This document shows, in pieces, positions 22,548 through 34,396 of a DNA stretch of 64,000 bases. Positions within the stretch are counted from its first letter, which is position 1, and each line of letters begins with the position of its first letter. Under the pieces are notes generated by a model. The model was not told the origin of the DNA. It worked only from the letters and a program-made list of their open reading frames with translations, and made no database searches. The position numbers and the translations under genes are program-made. The stretch is taken from positions 548,521 through 612,520 of the forward strand of contig NW_006920422.1 in assembly GCF_000344685.1 (NCBI RefSeq). Reading direction: 5' to 3'. This stretch comes from Gloeophyllum trabeum ATCC 11539. Lineage: Eukaryota > Basidiomycota > Agaricomycetes > Gloeophyllales > Gloeophyllaceae.

Positions 22548-23222
22548 CCGCCTGGTCAGACGACCAACTATCTCTGGGGATATGGCTACCCGAGTGCTCT
22601 ACAACGGAAACGAGCAGGAGGAAGTGCTACTACAACGGCAACCGATAGTCCCGACGCCGAGCGAGCCCGTGTCGGGTTGAGGTTGCCATTCACCCCTGTA
22701 AAGTCTCTACTTGTTTTTCATAGGATGCCGTATTTGGTGCTGTTGCCGTTTCTCCGGATGTGATCGTCTGTCAAGCGCGTGAGTACTGAGTGAGGTTGTC
22801 GTCCTTGCTTACTGTGTCATAGTTGTGTTATTAATGAAAGCCTTGACCATCGGATGAGATGCCAATGGCGAACACGCATGTGAGGGTATGGCTGCTCATG
22901 TCCGCGGGCTTGTATGTACGTGATCTGCAAGAACCCTATAAACGCGTGAGAACCCTCGGCAGCGAGTTCAAGGAAGCTCTGATGGTGAGATAGCTGCGCT
23001 TCTCGCCTTTCTTGGTCACGTTGCTGAACGCCTTTTCAGGGAATGCGGCGGAGGTTCATATAGGTGCCACATCCAGAGCACAGATTCATTTACAGTGCCC
23101 GCTGTATCATGCTTAGGTGCCTGTATGCGTGTCGAGGCGATAGGCTCAGCATGCTTGCGCGATGCCCCATGTGTCATTATAAAGTGGAGGATCTGATAGC
23201 TCGAACTCGATAACTAGTTACC
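22548..23222. other. Intergenic region between GTPase and O-methyltransferase
   Basis: No gene I can support. A 33-codon frame from 22582 (MATRVLYNGNEQEEV...) is short and unmatched. Confidence 0.4.
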
Positions 23223-25151
23223 ATGGCCAGTCCTACCACCCACCTGCGACAGTTGGTCAATCTCATCTCGGAGAGCGTTGACAAAATCGAGCAGGCTTAC
23301 AATGCTCGCTCCGAGCCTCTGCCGTCTCTGGAAAGCACTGACCCGAGACTGCCAGAGGTCGCTTTCGAGCCCGACGTGCTCAAGGCGACCGCCGCACTTA
23401 CAGCGGCATGTACGCAGCTCCAGCATACAGTCCAGCCTCAGACAACCCAAATCTTCCACTCTGCGAGCGCGGTATGGTTTTCTTCATATCCATCAGGACA
23501 CAGAATATCTGACTAGATTCTGTATTCACTCTGCTAGCACCATCTATCTGCATGCCTGAATGTGGCCATACGGACACATGCTGCGGAAGCTCTGCGGTCA
23601 GCAGGTGACAAGGGGCTTCACGTCCGGGATATCGCAAAGTTTAGCCCTATACAGCCGGAGAAACTAGGTGAGGAGATATCAGACCTGTCACTCTAATTAT
23701 GGATACCGACAGACCGGTTGATGCTTAATAGCCCGCTGCCTTCGTATGCTTGCCTCGCATTATATTTTCCGTGAGGTGGCTCCGGATGTCTTTGCCAACA
23801 ATAGGTGACTTAGCTTTCGGGCTGCATTTGTTGAAGCGATTGTTACCTCCTTTTCTACAGGCTCAGTGTTCAGATTGACACGGGGAAGGATGCCGAAATA
23901 CTTCGATCCCAAGAGTGATTGACACCCGCTTATTTGACTTTCATCCTTGAGTGACCTCTACTCCAGGCCTCACGAGTGGTTCGAGGGCACAAACGGGCGT
24001 GCTGCTATCTGCTATTACATGCAAGTCTAAAGGCCGTTCCCTCCTGTGCACATGCCCCGCCTCTAACTTTTGGCTTTTCTCCTTGCAGCACCGAATTCCA
24101 GTTTAACATTGCAGCCAAGCTACCGGAGACAATATTGGACCCACACACGGCTGACTCCACTTCAGTAGACAACGCTGCTGTCACCCGTGTCACTGGACAG
24201 AAGCTCGGCATGTTCGATTGGCTCATGCAGCCGGAACAGTCCAAGTATCGATCCATCTTCAACAATGCCATGGTCGGAGTGGAGATGTACAATGTACCTG
24301 AATTTATTCTGCACGGTGAGAGACGGAAAGATCCTCAATGACTGGAGGAGTAACAGCCTACATCGCTTTTAGAGGATATTGGATGGAAGAATCTACCGGC
24401 GGGAAGCGTCGTTGTCGACGTAGCCGCCGGCGTTGGGACCCACAGCCTCATCGTCGCTAGAGCTCATCCCCATTTGCGTGTCATAGTGGAAGACCTCCCG
24501 GCTACTATTGAGCAGGCAAAGGATGTGAGTGTACCTAGCCTCAATGGCAGATCCTTGCTGAGTCTCCGGCACGCTCAGTACTGGAAGACGAATTTACCTG
24601 AAGCTGTCTCTAGTGGCAGGGTAGAATTCCAATCCTACGATTTCTTCCAACCGAATGCCGTTAACGGTGCCGCAGTGTACTTCTGTCGTCAAACTATGTG
24701 AGTGTCCCTGCCATACCGCTTTCCGCCGTTTTCTGACCGTATCCAGCCACAACTGGCCAGATAAAGAAGCCGTTCAAATACTGAAACAAATGGCAGAGGC
24801 AGCGGACGAGAGCAGCCGCATCGTGATTATAGGCCATGTCATGCTCCCCGCATGCCGTGAACAGTCTTCCTCGTGGTCATTCGAGCCCGCGCCAGAGCCC
24901 TTGCTCGCGAACTATGGGATGGCGAGCAGGACAGCCTACGTCACAGATATAATCATGATGGGGACCTTCAATGCCGTGAGTAGCATATCGTATCCCCCAC
25001 CCCGTGCCAATCACATATCGCTTGTCTCTAGCAACAACGGTCGGGCGCTCAGTACGCCGAGCTCATGAGACAAGCCGGTTTGAAGATTGAGAAAATGGTG
25101 GGAGACTACGCGAACGGTAACTTGGTGCACATCATTTGTTCTAAAGTATGA
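23223..25151 (+). CDS. SAM-dependent O-methyltransferase (COMT-like)
   Basis: Class I O-methyltransferase with an N-terminal dimerisation/winged-helix domain. Ten exons: 23223-23471, 23538-23667, 23732-23804, 23861-23914, 23967-24020, 24089-24315, 24373-24524, 24579-24697, 24747-24975, 25032-25151 (468 aa). Seen: winged-helix region GLHVRDIAKFSPIQPEKLAR and ARCLRMLASHYIFREVAPD; LGMFDWLMQPEQSKY; SAM motif VVVDVAAGVGTHSLIVA; the acidic VEDLP motif; and IHNWPDKEA, whose His aligns with the catalytic His of plant COMT (HDW). Intron 5 uses a GC donor (GCAAGT at 24021) with a normal AG acceptor; only this keeps the frame. Likely secondary metabolism; substrate unknown. Confidence 0.88.
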
Positions 25152-25621
25152 CTTCGGATTTTCCTGTATGTTGGTTGCAGAGGATGTCTCGTTTTGCGTG
25201 GTTGCTTCCACTCACTTTCAAACTTTATCGAGATCACTATTATATCGATGCGATCTTCTGTCGATTCTGAAGCCAAAGTGGCTGTGCGTCGGATCAAGCG
25301 TAAGCTCGGAATCAAATCTCAGCATTCCGCGGACCGCGGATGACTACTGGCTTGACCAGCGCAAAGGTCGTCTCAGAAATATCATGAAATACCTGCAGAC
25401 GAATGTGCCACTGGGATCCTTTGGGCGGGTAAGCCCAGGCACTTGTGGAGTAGAATTGATCAGAGTCTGGAGGCACCTGTGGACTACCTGCAACAGTGGA
25501 ATGCCTCAACACCACCAGACGTGCGCATGACGATCCCGGGGTATCAATAATTTATCATGAAGACGTACCATACAATATTAGTCTAAAGCGTAAGCAAGCA
25601 CCCATACACGCGCCGTGCCTC
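25152..25621. other. Convergent intergenic region
   Basis: Between the 3' ends of the O-methyltransferase (plus) and the glycosyltransferase (minus). No gene or repeat recognised. Confidence 0.5.
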
Positions 25622-27174
25622 TCATAACTCCTCCCTCCCTGAGTCTCTCCTCCCCAGCACCCGATCAAACTTTTTCAGGATCAACCTGTCCACCCACCCG
25701 TCCCTGGGGAACTCCTTTTCCCACCGGTTATGCAGGTGCACGCCAAACACCATGCCGAGCACTTTATCGAGGTCCCCGCCAGACTCGGTCGACCACCTAC
25801 GCGCAGGGTCCGTGCGGCCATCTCGATCGAGCACGAACGGGTCTGGTAGGCGATTGTCCAATCTGCACGACCCGCCATCAATGAAACACCAGGGGAGGAT
25901 GCGGAAAGGTGGGATGGAGAGGTGAAGGAGGGTCCGGTACGTCTTGGAAAAGGTTAGAACAGCAAGACTGGCCGGAGTATCTAAGCGCACCTTCAGGTAA
26001 AGCAGTGAACCCCAGTCCGTGGACGCAGGTCTCGGTGCAGGGGATAGCTTCATTATCTCGAACATGAGACATAGATAGGGTGAGTGCTTATGGAAGGACA
26101 GTAAAGCACCGTTGAATGGCTGGAGGGGCTTGTCTTCGGAACTGTTAGCGCAGCCCTTTTGCTAGAAAGAGTGAAACACCTACCGTAACAATCCCACTGC
26201 GTAACAAACTCGTGCTCCCAAAGGGGATCGAGGCTCCTCGTTAAAAGCATATCCATGTCAACCCATATTCCGCCCTCGTTCCACACCACGAGCAGACGGA
26301 TCAAGTCACCGTCTATCCAAGCCTTTTTATCATTCACGCCAGCCCCATTTACGTAGCTCGTCCCCTCCAAAGCCGTGCCCTTGGCCAGCTCCGGGATATC
26401 CACCACACGTAGCTCAAACGACTCGGGGTATCGCGACAGGAAGTTCGAGAGTATGGGGTTCGGGAGCAGGTCACCGTTGGACCATAGAATGAGCTTGGAC
26501 GTGGAGCGGGGCTGCGTCGCGAAGAAGGAACGGAGCATGTGAGCTTGACGGTCGCTAAAGGGTGAGAGGTCCGTCCGCCAGTATGTATGATAGATCTTGC
26601 GCTCCCGAGCCTCGAGATACCCGTCCGTCGGCCCCAGGCCCAACCCTCCCCTCCCAATCGTCCCCGCAAACTCGTAGCAATCCCGACCGAGCTTCATCCC
26701 GACCCCGCTCTGCACCTCCCACCGCCGCTTACCGTACAGGCTCTCCGTCAAGTTGTAAGATGGCGAGAGCGCGGACGTGAAGCACGTCGGAGGGGCGCCC
26801 TTGGAGAGTTCGTACCATGACGGGGTGGAACTCTCGCTGGACCACCACGCACCCTCCGTCTCCGGCGTGATATGCTGCCGTATCCATTCGCGCGAGTGGA
26901 ACTGGATTTCGATGTAGGGCTGGTAGACTGTAAGCCCGAATAGTACGAACAGAGCAGCCACGGCCACGACCACTATCAACCACAGCGGGCGGACGCGTAG
27001 AAGTGACTTCAGTCTCACTGGTCCGCGGCTCGAGCGCGACCACCTGGGACCATGCACACGGGGAGGAGATGGCGACCGCGACGGCCAATCAACAGACGGA
27101 GAAACAGGTGAGCGTCGGCGAGCAGACGACGGGGAGAACTCGTACATTGGGAGATGGAGGTCGGGTCGAGACAT
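25622..27174 (-). CDS. Type II membrane glycosyltransferase with DXD motif
   Basis: Golgi-type glycosyltransferase resembling the DXD sugar-binding (GT32/alpha-1,4-transferase) group. Exons 26184-27174 then 25622-26133 (500 aa). A basic, Ser/Arg-rich cytoplasmic tail (about residues 1-65) precedes a signal anchor (LWLIVVVAVAALFVLFGLTV), then a lumenal domain with KIYHTYWRTD, ILWSNGDLLPNP, AWIDGDLIRLLVVW and GGIWVDMDMLLTRSL, where DMD is the metal/nucleotide-sugar site, followed by KPLQPFNGALLSFHKHSPYL. The acceptor at 26134 (ttccgaag) rather than the nearer AG restores the conserved NGALLSF segment. I chose the Met 39 codons inside the longest frame (which opens at 27291) because it begins the anchor-type N-terminus. 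Donor sugar unknown. Confidence 0.85.
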
Positions 27175-27809
27175 ATTTCCGTTACAAATTCCTCGCGAAG
27201 TCCGGACTTCGTGCTGTGAGTTGCTTCCGCGGTCGTCTGGAGCTATAACATGAAGGAATTTTGTGCAGCTAGGCGAAGACGTCCCAGACACTGAAGACGA
27301 GTTTGGGAGACGGAAAGAGGCTACGTTCTGCGATATTACGCGTCACTGCATGATTTGCCATCGCAAACAGATGGCAGATGTCACTCGAAGCTGCGAGTCA
27401 GACTGAAGGCAGAGCAGCGTACTGTGTAGTGTCAATGTACTGTACAATTCGACACTACAGGAGGAGGACGCCAGTACGCTGATCCGCTCTAACCACACTA
27501 CCAATCAAACCATCGCGCCTGGCACGAAACGCCCGCCACATCAGAAAGGGTCAAAAGAGAGAAGAGGGAGATTGTATGCTACATCGCAGAGTTGACGGGA
27601 ATCAGCCAAAGATGGACTGCAGCAGGTAGAAAACACAGACGAAAGGGCGAAGAGGGGACATTGGGAGGAAACAAACAATGAAATAGATATGAAACAAGAC
27701 CCTTGCCTGAAGCGACGACACTCCGAGTCAATTTGCGACGTTCGATTAGCATTCCTCTCCCTCCCTCCCACTTCCACGATCGTGGGCCTCGAGCGACGAC
27801 CGACGGTCC
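27175..27809. other. Intergenic region
   Basis: Between the glycosyltransferase 5' end and the DHH1 3' end, both minus strand. No additional gene seen. Confidence 0.5.
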
Positions 27810-29492
27810 TCAGCGAGGAACTGCGACACCTCCACGGTAGCCAGTGGGAACCGGTACCTGCCCGCCAGGGTACGCTCTCTGCTGCATTATGTGCTGGGGC
27901 TGACCCAGCGAGGTTCCGTTGGGCCTGACTTGCTGTTGTGGAGGCGCACCGCTCTGGTACAAGACCTGATTAGGTGCTTGCTGAGGCGGTCTTGCAGGTC
28001 CCTGTTGGTGTTGCTGTGGTCTCGGCTGCTGCTGCCCATTCGCAGTACTCGCCTTCTCCTTCTGCTGCTCCTCAGCAGCTCCAGGGGCGACATAGAGTCT
28101 CTTGTCGATAGTCGAGGGTATAGGCTGAATCTCCGTTCCCAGCTCCTGTTCAATCTTATACAGATTGAACCGGTCCTCATACGTCACAAGGTTTATGGCG
28201 AGACCCAGGTGGCCGAACCGCCCCGACCGACCGATTCTGTGCAGGTACGTCTCGGAATTCTTGGGGAAGTCGAAGTTGATGACGACGTTGACCGCCTGGA
28301 TATCGATACCGCGCGTGAGGAGGTCCGAGCAGACAAGGTTGCGGCACACGCCGTTGCGGAAGTCGTGGAAGACGCGGTTGCGGTGCGACTGCAGCATCTT
28401 TGCGTGCGAGTAGAAACATGAGTAGCCCAGCTCGGTGATCTTCTTGGCCAGGAGCTCGACGCGGTTCGTGGAATTACAGAAGATAATAGATTGGTTGATT
28501 TGGAGCTAAGGCAAGGTCACCGAAATGTTTGAAAGACGTAGGCGACGCTCGTACCTTGGAGAAGAGGGTATTGAGACAGTGAACCTTCTGCCGCTCCTCG
28601 ACAAAGGCATAATATTGGGTTACACCCCGGAGAGTTAATTCGTCCATTAGGTTGATTTCATATGGAGACGACATGTGTTTATCCTGGACGAAGATGTTAA
28701 TCTACTGCATGAAAAACCATGGCAACACTATTTACCTTGAAATCCTTGACAATCAATGGGAACGTCGCACTGAAGAGCATCACTTGGCGCTCTTTTGGCA
28801 TGTACGACAGCAGCTGCTCCACGACAGGCGTGAACTCCGGCGACAGCAGCTTGTCGGCTTCGTCCATAACAAATACAGGACATTCGCTCAAGTCTGCCAC
28901 ATTCTTCCCCGTCAAATCAAGCACCCGCCCAGGCGTACCAACCAGCACGTGCACGGTTTCTGACAACCGCATAATGTCATCCTTCAGCGTCGTACCCCCA
29001 GTGGTCACCATCACCTGCACGCCCATGTGCTTTCCCAGGATCTTGCACACCTGGCTCGTCTGTAGCGCCAGCTCTCGCGTGGGCACAAGCAGGAGTGCCT
29101 GGATCTTGTTCTTGTTGACGTCGATTTGCTGGAGGGCGGGGATGACGAACGCGGCGGTCTTACCCGTCCCGTTCTTCGCGCGCGCGAGGACGTCGCGTTT
29201 GGTGAGGGCGACAGGGATGGCTTCTTCTTGAATGGGTGAGGGCCGTTCGAATCCCGCTTCGAAGATGCCCATGAGCAACTCGCGCCGCAGGTACATGTCT
29301 TCGAATTCGAGCCCTTTCGTGGCTGTCACATCTTCGGTTTGGGGGCGGGCGTCTTTTGGTGGCGGGCGGAGGCCGGCTTTCCAGTCGTTTGCTGAGGAGG
29401 CGGGGCTACGTAATATGGTCAACGACAAGACATAGTGTAGTAGGTGAATTCGCTCACGATGCAGATGATGATGGACGGGATTGTTGCGCCAT
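27810..29492 (-). CDS. DHH1: DEAD-box RNA helicase Dhh1 (DDX6 orthologue)
   Basis: Cytoplasmic P-body helicase acting in mRNA decapping and translational repression. Exons 29458-29492, 28736-29405, 28555-28683, 27810-28505 (509 aa). All DEAD-box motifs are present in order: Q motif ([13 protein letters not shown]), I (AKNGTGKT), Ia (PTRELALQ), GG, Ib (TPGRVLDL), II (DEAD), III (SAT), IV ([17 protein letters not shown]), V ([15 protein letters not shown]) and VI ([10 protein letters not shown]). The N-terminal DWKAG...[12 protein letters not shown] is diagnostic of Dhh1. Exon 1 encodes only 11 full codons and uses the ATG at 29492. The C-terminus is a low-complexity Gln/Pro/Gly tail of about 100 residues, as in other fungal Dhh1 proteins. 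Confidence 0.97.
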
Positions 29493-31749
29493 TTTACAAT
29501 ATTCTAGGAGTATATAAGGCAGCTACGGGCGGTTCGGTAGTGAAAATCCAGAGTATGGGTCGCGTTGCGATGAGGTGGTCGGGGAGATTGCTTCTGGTGG
29601 GCAGTGAGCAAGTCGCTTATTGTCTGCGGTGTTCAGTAAGGCCGTGCACGACAAGCTGATTGTTCTGATAGGTGAATATTCGTTGTCGTCGTCGCTGTCG
29701 GCGAGGCGAGGTATTGAGTACGATGTTGAGTGCGACAAGTTAGTACGAAGTCGATGCACGCTCATCGGACTTCGAATATTGAAGAGGCCCGGCAAAAGCC
29801 GCATTGAAAGTCTGGGGCTGCAGCTGCAGCCTCTATACTAATAACATCTAGGATTTTAAGACGTCTACATTAAACCAAAGGACAGAGGCAGGTCAGATAC
29901 GCCACGAATATGATTCTATCCGCATCGGGGCACCTCTATGTAGCGCTTGATATTCAAGTTCGAAGCTATGCTGAATGCGGGGAATAATGGAACCCCGGGA
30001 GGGAGCTCGATTCAGAGGGATCAGCCGGATGTTCCCCCATGCATATATCGAACAGTGGGTGTTCAGATTGCCTTGTATAGTACACTTACACGAAAATTCA
30101 ACCCTGCACCCATTTTTCTGTCCGTTCTAACGCGACCGAGGCCAGGCTGTCATGAAATATTCTCTGGTAAGCACCCTGACAATCGAAAAACTACTAAGGG
30201 ACTCCCTCAGAAGTAGCAGGGACCATTCGGTCCCGGATAGAGCATATATATGACTCAAACCCTCCACGCGAAGAAGCATAGAGTCATTCCTCTGGTGGCT
30301 TTTTCGTATCTCCCCGTCAGGTCCATCCGGGGCTATAGGTATGTTTCCTGCGGGCTGAATTTCTTGCATCTCGAGCTCACGCATGGCATGGCAGGGATTT
30401 CTATTACTCTCCAGCGAAGTACTCGTGAGCGGTCCGAGTCAGAGTGATTCCCTCAACATGCAGAAGAGCGAACAGCAGTGTAATCTGCGTGTATCAGTAC
30501 TTTCCATCCACAGTGGTTGCAGTCGCGGCTAGCGGCTAGCGGCTGTGGATGTCATATCGCTGTCTTGTGAATTACTCAACTGCTTTGTAGGCGGCATGAC
30601 ACGTTGTAAACATCCATAGACCTCCAGAGGATCAAGGTACCGATGGACACACAAATCCGCGGTCTGTGCCATGAGCTACAGTAAGGTCCTTTTCTCCGCC
30701 TCTGTCCAGCTTTCGCGGCAAGTTGAACACCCTGGCTTCTCACCGCAGCTTCGGTAAGTAGCATAGGGTCCGACGGTAGGCAGACCGACAATTTTATCCC
30801 ATCTTCCCAACTACGTCCAAGTAATGGTGCTCGAACCGACTGGAAGCATCCCCGAAATCATTTTGTGGAGTTTTATTATGTGACCTTGAGATGAGTACTT
30901 CACGGTCCGCCTCAGGTGTGGCGGAATACCTGCTATAATGAGTCGCTTCTACCCCGCAGATATGAGTGCTCGACGCACCTCGTGGGATTGCAGTAATTGA
31001 TTCTCGTACGATCATGGCAAGAACTTGGGATTGTATGCCTAATTTCCCGTCCATCTCGGTCACTTGAGCACCCACTTATCGCATAGAAGCTTCCATTGCG
31101 GTGAGCTCTCCACGCATTTTACTGGATACCCGGAAGCTAGCTTGCGACTTCTGATATCCGTCCACCCGCCGAGAATCCTTCTTCGCGTGCGGCGCTTTTT
31201 GGAAGTTGCAGGATCGCAGGGCGATGGCAATGATCCGCTTGATATCGGAGCAAAGACGGGATCAGTACGTACAGGAGCTCTCCTTAGCGGTCTGTCTTAC
31301 GATAAACAGCAACGACAGCTGATGTCAAGTACTCCCATTTACCCAGGGGTTCCGACATGCGCTGAAAATATCCCTTTGTAGGCTTCAATGGGATGCAAAA
31401 ATAGCGGGCCTTTAACCACAAAGCCCTAACCCCCCTTGAGTGCCATAACACCTCAAACGAGCCATGCAGCCTGCTTGCGTGCTCCCGTCCTTGGTCGCGT
31501 TCTTAGTAACCTCGAAAAGGAAGGTGGTTTACCATAAAGGGGTGTCTCGGCAAAATCGCGGGAGATTATGACGCGAGGCCCGGGAGCAATAGTCGCCGCA
31601 ACGCCACCTGTGGCTGGTCGCACGGTCTGGAGTCTCTCGCCCTCGATAAGTCTTGGGGGAACAGCCTCGAAGCTGCACTACTGTATGTCCACCGCTATAT
31701 ATGTCTGACTGACTGGCCCGCCTTCTGTTAATTTATTTTCTGCCACACG
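29493..31749. promoter_or_regulatory. Long divergent intergenic region
   Basis: About 2.26 kb between the divergent DHH1 and hydrolase genes. No supportable gene. Small features: an eight-base repeat (GGCTAGCG) near 30529 and a TATATAT motif near 31696 that lies about 50 bases before the hydrolase ATG. Confidence 0.45.
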
Positions 31750-34003
31750 ATGGGCTGCTTATACGATGATACCCCCGTCTACGACTTCCAAGAGGACATG
31801 CCCTGGGCCCGCGAGCCCTGGAAGGCCATCTATGTCGTGCAGCGGCTCTTCACGACCCTGCTGCTCGTTCCGCTATGGGCCTTATACTACCTCATTATGC
31901 CGAGGTCGTATCGGCCGCGGCCGTCGTGGTCGATACGCATGATCATATGTGTCAAGTTTATGAAGCGGGTACACAAGGTCACTGAGGTCGCTGGCGTGAC
32001 CTGGGGCACGCGGAATCCTGAGAGCGAGGAGACGGGAAAGCTGAAGGAGACGCGGTTTGAATGGGTCGAGCCCTTGCCTCTGGAGCTACAGACGGGGATC
32101 GTGAGGGACGAGAAGGTCAAGTGCAAGAGGGTGGGATGCTTCGTCTGGCCGAAGGAGCCTACTCCTTTGAGCACGAAGTCTCGTCGTTCTGCAAGCTCGT
32201 CTGAGAAGTACAAGTCCAACGGTAAAGGTCCTCGAATCAAGGTGGAAGTGGCCCCGTACGAGTCTCCTGACCCTAACCGTTCGGGCGTCGACCTGCGCTC
32301 TATCATCAGCACGACATCAGCCGCAACTACGGTTACCTCTACTCCCCCTCCCGTCGTTGGAATATTCTTGCATGGCGGCGGGTTCTGCCACATGTCTGCT
32401 CACGAGTCTTCTGGAACGTCACGGATCCCCCGGCGCTTGATCCAGGTACGTCTTACGCTGAAGGACACTGACGGCCTGATCTCACCTCATCCCAGGATAA
32501 GGTCTTCACTGAGATATATGGTAAGATAAATCTCGCATACGGGTAACATGCTGGCCCTAAGCACCACTCGCAGCGGTGGAGTACAGGCTCCTCCAATACG
32601 CTCCCGTTCCGGGCGCAATCCAAGACGCAGCGGCCGTCTACGCGCACGTCGTCATGAATGTCTTAGGTGCCGCCAAGGACATCGACGGCATCTACCGGTA
32701 CCCTGGCACCGCAACCCAGCTCTCACCCAACTCGTCTCCTAATCTGTCCATTCCGTCATCCGCCCCAGCCCATGCAGAATTCCGCAGGCCGAGGGTCGTC
32801 CTCATCGGTGACTCGGCCGGAGGAAATTTGATTCTTGGCCTTGCGAGGTGGATCAGGGATGAAGGTATATTGCCGATGCCGGACGGGATGCTGCTGTTAT
32901 CGGTAAGTGATATACGATGCCTACTGTGCTGTATCAGGTATGGTGAACTCACGGATGCTTTTCATCAACTAGCCTTCCTGCGATCCCTGTGAGTAATGCG
33001 CGCTGTCACAACGCATCATCGGCGCTGACACCTGGACAATTTTAGCCCACGCATTCCCCATCGCACCTTCTTCCTATATCCCACGCCCACACTCATGCAC
33101 CGACTACCTCGTAGACACCCCAGAACCCCGCGCCCTTCTCCAGAAAACCTTCCTAGGTGTGTCTCCACCTCCTCTCACCACCCCCAACTACTCACTCCGC
33201 GCCTCCACCAGGCCACCACCCAATCGAGACGATCCACTCGCCTTACATCTCCCCCGCCTCGCCGCGCGTTCTGCGCGCGTACGGGCATTCGGTGGAGTGG
33301 GACGGCGAGGGCGGGCAGTACGGCCCGCTGCAGCTGCAAGCCATGGAGGCCGCGGAGGGCAACATCGGCATGATGACCAGCGTGCCCCTCCCGACGCATG
33401 CGGGCAACACCACGCTCAGCGAGACCGGCCAGTCCGACTGCCAATACCATGTGAATGAGGCGAACTCCCTTGCCTCGGGTGCTGTCTCGGGGTCGAGTGG
33501 GCGGTCGGGAATCACGAGCGTCACGTCGGGCGTTGGCGTGCAACGGGACGGACGCGCGCCGAGCGGTCATTTGAGTTTGGTGATGGAGGCGCCCGAGGAG
33601 CCGCTTGCCGCTGGTGCGCAGGGCATCCCGGGCCCACCGCTCGCGGAGGACATCACGCAGCTGTATCTCAACCCCGCGCCTGTCAATCCTGCGCACCGGA
33701 CGTCGCTGTTCCGCGACTTCCCGCCGTGCTTCGTGATGATGGGCGACGCGGAACGGCTAGAGAGAGAGGTTGGGTTGCTTGTCAGGTACGCTATATGATT
33801 TCCATACGGTATAGGCTCACGCTGATTAACTTGTCTCTGATAGGGCGATGCAGCACGATGGCGTCGATGTGAAGTTGCATATCGTAAAAGACGCCGTGCA
33901 CGACTGCTTGATCCTCAAATGGTGGGATGAAAAAGAGCGGCAGAAGGTGTGGAATGGGATCGCGGAGTGGGTGCAGAGATGTGTCATTATGAGAAGCTGC
34001 TGA
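31750..34003 (+). CDS. Alpha/beta-hydrolase fold-3 esterase/lipase with membrane-proximal N-terminus
   Basis: Hormone-sensitive-lipase-like carboxylester hydrolase. Exons 31750-32445, 32496-32520, 32574-32902, 32973-32988, 33046-33156, 33212-33785, 33844-34003 (636 aa). An N-terminal hydrophobic segment (LFTTLLLVPLWALYYLIM) suggests ER or lipid-droplet membrane attachment. Oxyanion motif HGGGFCHMSAHES, nucleophile elbow GDSAGGNL, and a C-terminal DAVHDCLI containing the probable catalytic His; the acid is probably the Asp of MMGDAERLE. Compared with the basic fold there are two insertions: a Lys/Ser-rich stretch before HGGG and a long Ser/Gly/Pro-rich loop (about 150 residues) after the nucleophile. 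Exon 4 is 16 nt and encodes PSCDP. It is convergent with the MFS gene. Confidence 0.87.
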
Positions 34004-34396
34004 GCAGGCTCGTTATGTATCTACTAGCGGTGATCTATAGGAGAGGGACATTGTAGGTTCTATCTGGAAGGGACAATGTATTATCTTTTCATACTTGTCG
34101 TAGTAATCCAATGGACTCTTTTCATTCAGCCAGGCAGGCTCAGAGTTAGTTATCATCATCAACCCTAGCGATACAAAAATACGGACTCGAAGGCCCAAGC
34201 GATACAGATCAATTGACTGGCATTTCCAAGATGTCCGTTCGGCTGGGTAATATACGCCGAGTCTAGGTATTACAAAGACGGCATCTGCAGTAACGATTCC
34301 GAAGGTACAAAAAGAACGAGACAAGAGAGGACGTGACATAGCTATCAAGCGTTGAAAGATGGTATATCGTGTGAGAGCAACTGATATGAGAAGTAA
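34004..34396. other. Convergent 3' spacer
   Basis: 393 bases between the hydrolase (plus) and MFS transporter (minus) 3' ends; nothing recognised. Confidence 0.5.

Noticed and set aside
17878..25151. Secondary-metabolite cluster linking the FAD monooxygenase and O-methyltransferase
   Set aside because: They are separated by SDHAF2 and the EngB GTPase, no core synthase lies between, and the terpene synthases are about 35 kb away.
33175..33696. 173-codon minus-strand frame
   Set aside because: Antisense shadow of the GC-rich hydrolase exon 6.
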